Shown here in pieces: positions 28,539 through 35,490 of a stretch of DNA of 44,496 nucleotides (position 1 is its first letter; every line of letters begins with the position of its first letter). This stretch comes from Kiritimatiellia bacterium (lineage in GTDB: Bacteria; Verrucomicrobiota; Kiritimatiellia; RFP12; UBA1067). The notes under the pieces are model-generated. The model saw only the letters and a program-made list of their open reading frames with translations. It did no database searches and was not told where the DNA came from. The stretch is from the NCBI GenBank assembly GCA_017395505.1, contig JAFPUH010000049.1, positions 1 to 44,496 of the forward strand, read 5' to 3'. Made by a program: the position numbers and the translations under genes.

Positions 28539-29363
28539 TTACTCCACGATGTCTTCCATATCGGGCAGAGGGCGGCCGATCTTCGGCACTGACGCCATAA
28601 GCCGGCGCGTGTATTCCTCTTTCGGGTTCTTGAGAACCTCGTCGGCCGTACCCTCCTCGACAATCCGACCGTGGTTCATGACGATAATGTGGTCGGCGAT
28701 GTGCTGCACGACGCCGACGTCATGGGTGATGAACATGAAGGAGAGGCCGAGCTTCTTCTTAAGTCCACCCAACAGGTCCAGCACCTGGGCGCGGATCGAA
28801 AGGTCGAGAGCCGATACCGCCTCATCGCAGATCAGCAGCTCCGGCTTGAGGGCGATTGCGCGGGCGATGCAGATACGCTGGCGCTGTCCGCCGGAGAACT
28901 CGTGCGGATAGCGGTAGAGGACGGACGCATCGAGGCCTACGCTCTCGAGAAGCTCGACGGCGCGATCGTTGCGCTCCTCCTTTCTGCAGAGCCCATGGTA
29001 TATCATACCCTCTGTGACAATGTCGCAGATCGTGTGGCGCGGATTCAGGCTGGCATTCGGATCCTGGAACACGACCTGAACCTTGCGGTGATACTCCAGC
29101 AGAGCCTTGCCGCGCAACGTTGATATGTCGACGCCATCGACCTTGATCGTGCCGCCGCACGGCTTGTTTAGCATGAGCACGGCACGGCTTGTCGTGGACT
29201 TTCCGCAGCCAGATTCGCCGACCACGCCCAGCGTTTCGCCGCGGCGCAGATCGAAGCTCACTCCGTCAACAGCCTTTACGTAGCCCGCAGTGCGCGAGAA
29301 AATTCCCTTCTTGATCGGAAACCAGACCTTCAGGTCGCGGACCTCAAGTATGTTATCGTTCAT
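28539..29363 (-). CDS. Oligopeptide/dipeptide ABC transporter ATPase (OppF/DppF-like)
   Basis: A 274-residue ATPase. Walker A is GESGCGKST, the Q-loop VVFQDPNASLNPRHT, the signature EFSGGQRQRICIARAIAL, Walker B LLICDEAVSALD and the switch His ITHDVGVV. The N-terminal VWFPIKKGIFSRTAGYVKAVDGV is typical of OppF/DppF. Its start overlaps the nadB stop by 4 nt. The rest of the transporter (permeases, binding protein, OppD) is not in the window. The usual C-terminal OppF extension is short here. Confidence 0.9.
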   Translation of the reverse strand: MNDNILEVRDLKVWFPIKKGIFSRTAGYVKAVDGVSFDLRRGETLGVVGESGCGKSTTSRAVLMLNKPCGGTIKVDGVDISTLRGKALLEYHRKVQVVFQDPNASLNPRHTICDIVTEGMIYHGLCRKEERNDRAVELLESVGLDASVLYRYPHEFSGGQRQRICIARAIALKPELLICDEAVSALDLSIRAQVLDLLGGLKKKLGLSFMFITHDVGVVQHIADHIIVMNHGRIVEEGTADEVLKNPKEEYTRRLMASVPKIGRPLPDMEDIVE

Positions 29364-30952
29364 CCCCTGTATCCTTCTATTACTGTCTGCTTGGGTCGCT
29401 TCGACATCTTGGGGTAGTCGAGCGTAAAGTGGAGCCCCCGGCTCTCGTGGCGCAACATGGCGCTCTTCACGATAAGCTCTGCGCAAACCGCTAGATTGCG
29501 GAGCTCGAGCGTATCGGGAGTGACGAGGTATCTGAAATAGTAGTCGCGTATCTCGCGGCGCAGCGTCTTCATGCGGCGTGCCGCGCGAGCCAGACGCTTG
29601 TTCGTGCGGACGATGCCGACATAATCCCACATGAGACGGCGTATCTCGTCCCACATGTGCGCAACGAGCACGGCTTCGTCAGGCGGAACGGCGTCGCCGA
29701 TCTTCCATGCCGGAATTGCGGGCAGATCGTCGCCAAAACGCTCCGGATGGGGGCCAAGCCTAGCAGCCGTCAGCCTTGCGCACACAAGCGCCTCCATAAG
29801 GGAATTGGAGGCCAGCCGATTCGCGCCATGAAGTCCAGTCGAAGCGCATTCGCCAACCGCCGCAAGGCCACGTATCGACGTACGGCCATCAGTTGTGGCC
29901 TGGATGCCACCGCATGTATAGTGCGCCGCCGGGACTATCGGGATAAGGTCCTTGGCCATGTCTATGCCAAATTCCATGCACTTGGTGTAGATGTTGGGGA
30001 AGCGAGTCTGGAGATACTTGCGGCCCTTGTCCCGAATGTCGAGGAACATGCAGTCGTCGCCGGTCCTCTTCATCTCAGAATCGATCGAACGGGCCACGAT
30101 GTCGCGGGGGGCGAGCGAGCCGCGAGGATCGTACTTCTTCATGAACTCGCGCCCGCGCTTGTCAACCAGCACCGCCCCCTCTCCGCGCACGGCCTCCGAT
30201 ATGAGGAAGCGCTTGGCCTGCGGGTGATAGAGGCATGTCGGATGGAACTGGATGAACTCCATGTTCTCGATCTTGGCCCCGGCACGCCATGCGAGGGCTA
30301 TGCCGTCGCCTGTCGCGGAGTCGGGGTTGCACGTGTAGAGATAGACCTTGCCGCAGCCACCTGTTGCGAGAATCGTGTTCGGGGCACGCACCGCGTATAT
30401 CTCGCCGCTCGACTTGTCCAACACATATGCGCCGATGCAGCGGTTGTCGCCGGACAAACCGATCCGCTTGGACATGACGAGGTCGATCACTATGGTATTC
30501 TCAAGAAGCGAAATCGACTTGTGGCGTTTGACGGTCTTTATCATCGCCGATTCGCAGCGTTCGCCGGTTATGTCGCCTGCGTGGAATATTCTTCGAGCCG
30601 AGTGCCCACCCTCGCGCGTGAGATCCCACGAGCCATCCTTCTTCCGTGCGAACTTGACCCCGCACTCGATCAAATCCTGGATGCCTTCAGGCGCGTGCTC
30701 GCATATCTCATGCACGACATCCCGCTTGCCGAGCCACGCGCCAGCGATCAGCGTGTCGCGCGCATGCTTGTCGTAGGAGTCTTCCTCATCCATGACGCAG
30801 CATATTCCGCCCTGTGCGAAGTTCGTGTTGCAATCCGCAAGACGTCCCTTCGAGGCGACTACAACCTTGCCGTATGAGGCAAGATGCATCGCACTCATCA
30901 GCCCGGCCATGCCGGAACCGACCACGAAATAGTCTGCATCAACGATTTTCAT
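29360..30952 (-). CDS. nadB: L-aspartate oxidase
   Basis: A 530-residue FAD enzyme that makes iminoaspartate for NAD synthesis. The FAD-binding start is YFVVGSGMAGLMSAMHLASYG. Family motifs include NFAQGGICCV, EGGHSARRIFHAGD, IQFHPTCLYH, SEAVRGEGAVLV, PAAHYTCGGI and GANRLASNSLMEALV. A C-terminal helical domain of the SdhA/NadB type follows. NadA and NadC are not nearby. ATG 30952 is placed exactly where the -10 box predicts transcription to begin. It leads nadB-ABC ATPase-aldolase-rlmB. Confidence 0.93.
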   Translation of the reverse strand: MKIVDADYFVVGSGMAGLMSAMHLASYGKVVVASKGRLADCNTNFAQGGICCVMDEEDSYDKHARDTLIAGAWLGKRDVVHEICEHAPEGIQDLIECGVKFARKKDGSWDLTREGGHSARRIFHAGDITGERCESAMIKTVKRHKSISLLENTIVIDLVMSKRIGLSGDNRCIGAYVLDKSSGEIYAVRAPNTILATGGCGKVYLYTCNPDSATGDGIALAWRAGAKIENMEFIQFHPTCLYHPQAKRFLISEAVRGEGAVLVDKRGREFMKKYDPRGSLAPRDIVARSIDSEMKRTGDDCMFLDIRDKGRKYLQTRFPNIYTKCMEFGIDMAKDLIPIVPAAHYTCGGIQATTDGRTSIRGLAAVGECASTGLHGANRLASNSLMEALVCARLTAARLGPHPERFGDDLPAIPAWKIGDAVPPDEAVLVAHMWDEIRRLMWDYVGIVRTNKRLARAARRMKTLRREIRDYYFRYLVTPDTLELRNLAVCAELIVKSAMLRHESRGLHFTLDYPKMSKRPKQTVIEGYRG

Positions 30953-30958
30953 CCTTGT

Positions 30959-30967
30959 ATTATAGCA
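30959..30967 (-). promoter_or_regulatory. Extended -10 promoter of nadB
   Basis: Minus strand TATGCTATAATACAAGG; TATAAT at 30964-30959 with TGC extension. Predicted start near 30952, the A of the ATG. Confidence 0.62.
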
Positions 30968-30971
30968 TAAA

Positions 30972-31005
30972 TTGACTCGCTCCGCGCAGTCGCCGAGCGA
31001 GTCAA
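30972..31005 (-). terminator. Terminator of the exported-protein operon
   Basis: Minus strand TTGACTCGCTC and GAGCGAGTCAA form a perfect 11-bp stem with a 12-nt loop, followed by TTTAT. It stands 127 nt after the stop of the PEP-CTERM/FGE gene and just before the nadB promoter. Between them (31006-31131) a GGCAGGGCG/CGCCCTGCC hairpin with a long loop is the only other structure. Confidence 0.7.
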
Positions 31006-31131
31006 AATGGCCAGCCAGCCGGGAGGGGGACCAACGGCAGGGCGTTTTGAAGGTTTGGTATTGACGTTTTTTGACTTGTCGCCCTGCCGCCCGACCAGCC
31101 CGCTTCCCCGCCGACCGGCCAAAATGCTAGG

Positions 31132-32568
31132 CTATTCTGCGATCGCCGCCAGGCGGAAGCCGATCACCGGAAAGCCCTGCGTCGGAATCTGGGAACCCCT
31201 CGCCGACGGCATGCACTCCCTGGCGCCGCTGAAGAACGTTCCGCCGCGGCAGATGCGGTGCTCGCCGCCGCCGAGCGGCGCATCTGCCAGCAGCGCGTCC
31301 TTGCTTCGGCGGCTCTTCCCGTTCGAGTCAAGGCACCACTCGGCGACATTCCCGAAAACATCGTACAGCCCTATCGGGTTGGGCCGCTTCTGGCCGACCT
31401 CGCGGATCGACCCGTATGCGCCGCTCGCGTCGCGCTCGTCGATGTTGCCCGCGAACCACGCGAACTCCCCCAGGTTGCCTTCGTTCACCTCGCCGCAGCT
31501 GAACAGCGACTCCCAAAAGCCCAGCGCGTCGTTCTCGTGCTCCGCGCCGCGTGCCGCGACCTCCCACATGCATTCCGTCGGCAGGTCGAACCTGAACCCT
31601 TCCGTGCGCCCCGAAAGCGCCGCCAGCGGGCCGTCGCCAAGGCCCTCGCCGAACCTCGGCGGCACCTCCGGCCCGCCGCGAAGCCGCGAATAGGACACCA
31701 CCGTCTTCGGAACCGCGCCCGCCTGGGCGTCGCCGCCCGTCATCGCGGCGTACTGCGCCTCGGTCACGGGATACACGCCTATCCAGTATTCCCTGGTCAC
31801 CTCGCGCCTGACGTTGCCCTTCTGCAGAAGGTAGCTGCCGGGAGACACGCGGCGCATCGCCATGTGGGTGGTCTTGTACTTGGCGTCCCTGAGCCCCGCG
31901 TCGGCCTCGCCCACGCTCCGCCAGCCCGGATCCTCGACCTTGCCGGTGGCGAGCTCCACGGTCATCCAGTCGCCCGCCTGGGCCACGGCGCACGCCGCCG
32001 CGAAAACGGCCGCGCACACCCCCCTGGCCGCCGCCGGCCCGAGCCCGTCGCGCCGGCTTCGCCTTTTCAGCGCAAGGAGCGAGATGCCGAGGAGCATCAG
32101 CATCCCGCTCGTAGGCTCGGGGGCCGGCTGCGAGAAATTCACCGCCATCGGCGATATCAAGGGCGCAATCACATTGTCGGCGAATATGTAGCCCTGGTCG
32201 GCCAGGTCGTTGTAGCTCCACGTCCACCCGCTCCTGTAGGAATCCCCCGTCTTCGACCAGACGCCGCCGCTTATGGTCCACTGCGTAAGCTCGACGAAGA
32301 ACGAATACGCCGTCTTGTCGCCCGACAGCATCGAGATGTCGGCCTGATACGGGCCTATCGACTCGTCGCCCCTCGTCGCGATGCCGCTCCAGCCCTCCTC
32401 GTTCACCGTGGCCGCCTCGCCGCCATCGTAGGAATACCATAGCGTCGCGACGGTCGCGTCGCTCGCCGAGTAGTCGCCGTCTATCTGCCAGTATAGGTAG
32501 CTGCCGTGCGCCAGCGCCGAAGCGCCCGCCGCCAGAACGAATGCCGCAATCCTGCACTTGTCCATCAT
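31132..32568 (-). CDS. PEP-CTERM protein fused in frame to an FGE-sulfatase-like domain
   Basis: A 478-residue frame with AAGGAGG before its ATG. Residues 1-20 are a signal peptide. At 148-173 stands a full PEP-CTERM sorting signal (PAPEPTSGMLMLLGISLL, then Arg-rich KRRSRR), which normally ends a protein. Here the frame runs on through a second hydrophobic, signal-like segment (CAAVFAAACAVAQAGDW, about 185-201) into a formylglycine-generating-enzyme-type domain: IGLYDVFGNVAEWCLDS, ICRGGTFFS and the closing GFRL. The C-half is a paralogue of the DGR target protein (shared KTTxMAxRRVxxGSY) but shows no template-repeat match. It is the last gene of a four-gene operon of exported proteins. A GTG near 32019 could restart the second half. 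Confidence 0.8.
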   Translation of the reverse strand: MMDKCRIAAFVLAAGASALAHGSYLYWQIDGDYSASDATVATLWYSYDGGEAATVNEEGWSGIATRGDESIGPYQADISMLSGDKTAYSFFVELTQWTISGGVWSKTGDSYRSGWTWSYNDLADQGYIFADNVIAPLISPMAVNFSQPAPEPTSGMLMLLGISLLALKRRSRRDGLGPAAARGVCAAVFAAACAVAQAGDWMTVELATGKVEDPGWRSVGEADAGLRDAKYKTTHMAMRRVSPGSYLLQKGNVRREVTREYWIGVYPVTEAQYAAMTGGDAQAGAVPKTVVSYSRLRGGPEVPPRFGEGLGDGPLAALSGRTEGFRFDLPTECMWEVAARGAEHENDALGFWESLFSCGEVNEGNLGEFAWFAGNIDERDASGAYGSIREVGQKRPNPIGLYDVFGNVAEWCLDSNGKSRRSKDALLADAPLGGGEHRICRGGTFFSGARECMPSARGSQIPTQGFPVIGFRLAAIAE

Positions 32569-32578
32569 AATCCCCTCC

Positions 32579-33316
32579 TTACCAGTTCACGACCGGGGCA
32601 GCGCCCTCGGCGCCCTTGCGAACGTACCAGAATCCCATGCCCATCGGAATGTCGCAGCTGTCGTCCGCATCCGCCTGCACCGCCTTTTTCGGGAAGCCTT
32701 GCGCCACCTCGACGTATTTGGTGTATTTCCACTTCGTTCCGTCGAACGTGCAGATGAACTTCCTGCCGCCCTCCTGCGGAACAATTATGGCGTCGCCCTC
32801 CGCCGCGCCCGTTATCGCGCCCTCGGCGTAGAACCTGAACGCCTCGGCCTTCGGGCTCGCCAGCAGCATCGGCGAGGACGCGACCTCCGTCGCGCCGTAG
32901 CTCGCGGGAACCTGCCCCGCCATGAACACGGCGCGCGAGAGGTTGTTCGTTCGGTCGAGCCAGAACGCGCGGCCCTGCGCGGGAGCCGCCACGTCGGGAT
33001 CGCCCTCCACCAGCTCGAACGATGCTCCCTCGGCCGCCGTCGCGATGCCCTCCCACTTCTCGCCGTCGTATCTGACCGCCCTGTAGGTGCCGCCGTCGTA
33101 TACAACCATCATGTCGCCCGCCTCGAGGGTGTCCGGCGCCAGGAGCTCGCCCACCTTCTTGGCCCCGCCCCCGACCTCTACGAAGGGAACCGCCACCGGC
33201 GTGCTGCCCATGCCGCTCTCGATCTTCATCATGCCGAGCGTGTTGCCGCTCGAAACCGTGACCGCCTCCGCCACAAGCGCCGCGAAAAGCGGAATCGCCA
33301 TCATGATCCTTTTCAT
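32579..33316 (-). CDS. Exported protein of unknown function
   Basis: A 245-residue protein with a signal peptide (MKRIMMAIPLFAALVAEA). The mature part has VSSGNTLGMMKIES and ends in DIPMGMGFWYVRKG...VNW, a beta-rich pattern with repeated FWLDR and FWYVR aromatic turns. It is not matched to a known family. Gaps to its operon neighbours are 14 and 10 nt. Similar N-terminal TLGMM/TVSSGNTLG starts suggest a surface or matrix protein; no function is proposed. Confidence 0.72.
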   Translation of the reverse strand: MKRIMMAIPLFAALVAEAVTVSSGNTLGMMKIESGMGSTPVAVPFVEVGGGAKKVGELLAPDTLEAGDMMVVYDGGTYRAVRYDGEKWEGIATAAEGASFELVEGDPDVAAPAQGRAFWLDRTNNLSRAVFMAGQVPASYGATEVASSPMLLASPKAEAFRFYAEGAITGAAEGDAIIVPQEGGRKFICTFDGTKWKYTKYVEVAQGFPKKAVQADADDSCDIPMGMGFWYVRKGAEGAAPVVNW

Positions 33317-33330
33317 GTCATCGTCTCCTT

Positions 33331-34071
33331 TCAGTTGCCTACTACCCTGAAGAATCCGCTCGATCCGCCAATCTTCGGCATTATTATCGTAATGTCGTCG
33401 CCCGACGAGTCGGCCTGCGCAGGGCCCGTCAGCTCGCTCGCCGAGACGTCCGCCCCGCCATGCGCCCTCACGTAGCCGCCTAGGTTCTCGACAGTCAGCA
33501 CGACGCTGTCGCCGTCCACGGCGAAGTCCTTTATCCTCGGTTGCTGCGCCCCCAAAGGCTGCTGCGCCAGCGCCGCCGCCTTCTTGCCGTCGCCCTCGGC
33601 CTCGCCGACCGGCCCCGCCGACACCTGGCAGACCGCGCCGGAGACCTCGCCCCAGCCGTTCACCGCCAGAGGCATGCCGTTCTTCCTGGGCGCAGGCGCG
33701 ACAGCCCCGCCGTCCGAAACGCGCGTGTCGAGCAGCACCACCGAGAAGCGGCCCTCCTCGCCGAGCGCGTCAAGCGTCGAGCGCTTCACCTGGAATATGA
33801 CCTCGGGGCAACGCATCCCCTTAGCGCCCGCCTTGGCGACCGGCGCGCTCACTATCACCCTGTCGCCCTCCGCTGCGGGCGAACCGTCGGCGGCTATCCC
33901 GCCGAAAGCCTCGTTCGCCGTCCAGACGAGCGCATAGCTCTCGCCCGCGAGTACCGGCGTGCCGTCCGAATAGGTGTCGGGCCCCTCGGTCGAGAAGCTC
34001 AGCCACCCGTCGTCTGCCGAGGCGCCGAACGCTACCAGCGCCATAGTCGCGAGAATGCACATCCTTTTCAT
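33331..34071 (-). CDS. Exported protein of unknown function
   Basis: A 246-residue protein with a cleavable signal (MCILATMALVAFGASADDGW). It is rich in Gly, Ala and Val, with DGWLSFSTEGPDTYSDGTPV at the mature start, and closes with GGSSGFFRVVGN. The ending FFRV resembles the C-terminal ends of the other exported proteins here (FFKVEVR, FWYVRKG). It lies 12 nt after the upstream gene in the same operon. No family is recognised. Confidence 0.72.
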   Translation of the reverse strand: MKRMCILATMALVAFGASADDGWLSFSTEGPDTYSDGTPVLAGESYALVWTANEAFGGIAADGSPAAEGDRVIVSAPVAKAGAKGMRCPEVIFQVKRSTLDALGEEGRFSVVLLDTRVSDGGAVAPAPRKNGMPLAVNGWGEVSGAVCQVSAGPVGEAEGDGKKAAALAQQPLGAQQPRIKDFAVDGDSVVLTVENLGGYVRAHGGADVSASELTGPAQADSSGDDITIIMPKIGGSSGFFRVVGN

Positions 34072-34083
34072 GCCTTTGCCCCC

Positions 34084-35490
34084 TTATCTGACTTCAACCT
34101 TGAAGAACATGGCCTTGGCCGACGGATCTATCTCCGCCATCTTCTCCGCCGTGAGCGAGAACGTAACCTTGCCGGTCTCGGGATTGTACGCGGCCCCGAG
34201 GTCGTCGAGGTCGAGTATCGTCGCCGACGCCGTGTCGAGCGCCTCGAGCGTCGTCGCGGCGCGCACCTTCACGAGCCCCGACGCCTTCGCGGACGAGAAC
34301 CAGTCGGCCCCGCCCATGGTGGCGTCGGCCTTCAGGGTCGGCGCGAACTCGATGTCGAGCGCCGACTCATCGCCCAGCTCTATGCCCGACATGGTGACGG
34401 CAGCCACCTGCGCGCCGCCTGTCGCCAGCACGAACTTCGCTACGCTTGTTCCGCCGGGCGGCGTAGTGTCGCCGGAATGCGTGACCGTCCACTCGCCGGA
34501 AAGCGTCGGCTTCCAGACGACGGTGCCGTCTGCGGTGAAGCTCTCGGTCGCAGAATCGCCGCCCTCGTGCGCGAACGTCACGCTGCCGCTGCCCCAAACA
34601 GTTATCGGCAATACCTGCACCGCGTTCGTCACGGTGCGCACGCCATACGCGTCTGCCATCGTCTCGAGCGTGTAGGCCCCGGAATTCGCCGCAACCGTGT
34701 TGAGGAAGTATATCGCCTTCTCTCCTACCGAAGCGAGGGTGAATCGCACGGTCTCGCTGACGGCCCCTGTGGTCTCGCCCGTCTTCTTTACGGATACGAG
34801 GCCCGCGACCTCCGTCGGCACGCCGTTGATCGTGACGACGACCGTCGTCCCGTACGGAACGGTTATGGTGCCCTCCGAATCCACCGCGATGGTGGTACCG
34901 TCGGGTATCTCCACCGTGACGCCCGTCTCCGGGTCTTCGTCGCCGCCGTCGTCCAGTGTCACCGTAACCGGCTCGCCGTCGCCGCCGACGACCTCGACGT
35001 AGATCGTCTCCTCGTTCTCCTCCGCCTCCGCTATGAGGTGCTCGACCGACTCGGCGTCCTCGGCCGTCTTCGGCTCGTCCTTGCTGCCCTCGCCCTCTAT
35101 GAACGCGATGGACGATACGTTGAACGTAGCCGTGCCGACGCCTCCCGGAACAGCCGATGAATGTATTATCGTCCACGTGCCCTTCTCCGTCAGCTGCCAG
35201 GCCCATGTCCCGTCGGACGCGAAGTCATGCGTTTCCTTGACCTCGTCTCCCAGCTTCACGGTTATCGTGCCGCTGCCCCACTGGGTGACAGGCAGCACCT
35301 GCACCACGTTCGTTATGGCGCGGGGGCTCGGATACGTCTCGAGCACGTACGCGCTCGCATAGTGCGAAAGCGTATCTATGCCGAACACTGCAGCCCCTTC
35401 ACCCTCCAGCGAATTGAGGCTGAACGTCGCGGCGCTCGCCACGAGGGCCGCAAGCGCATGCATCGCAGCAAACAGTATTTTCTTCTTCAT
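34084..35490 (-). CDS. Exported repeat protein of unknown function
   Basis: A 468-residue protein with a signal peptide (ILFAAMHALAALVASAA). It contains a duplicated unit at about 46-111 and 271-340 (NVVQVLPVTQWGSGTITV versus NAVQVLPITVWGSGSVTF, each ending WT(I/V)xHS). An acidic Val/Thr-rich linker lies between (VTVTLDDGGDEDPETGVTV), and the end is AMFFKVEVR. It opens the four-gene exported operon. Beta-sandwich adhesin-like structure is likely; no function is known. It is divergent from the antitoxin gene, and its own promoter is not clear in the 117-bp gap. Confidence 0.75.
   Translation of the reverse strand: MKKKILFAAMHALAALVASAATFSLNSLEGEGAAVFGIDTLSHYASAYVLETYPSPRAITNVVQVLPVTQWGSGTITVKLGDEVKETHDFASDGTWAWQLTEKGTWTIIHSSAVPGGVGTATFNVSSIAFIEGEGSKDEPKTAEDAESVEHLIAEAEENEETIYVEVVGGDGEPVTVTLDDGGDEDPETGVTVEIPDGTTIAVDSEGTITVPYGTTVVVTINGVPTEVAGLVSVKKTGETTGAVSETVRFTLASVGEKAIYFLNTVAANSGAYTLETMADAYGVRTVTNAVQVLPITVWGSGSVTFAHEGGDSATESFTADGTVVWKPTLSGEWTVTHSGDTTPPGGTSVAKFVLATGGAQVAAVTMSGIELGDESALDIEFAPTLKADATMGGADWFSSAKASGLVKVRAATTLEALDTASATILDLDDLGAAYNPETGKVTFSLTAEKMAEIDPSAKAMFFKVEVR

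Noticed and set aside
31160..31270. Possible second variable repeat in the PEP-CTERM/FGE gene
   Set aside because: It shares only the conserved GFRL-coding bases with the template repeat; the rest does not align at non-adenine positions.
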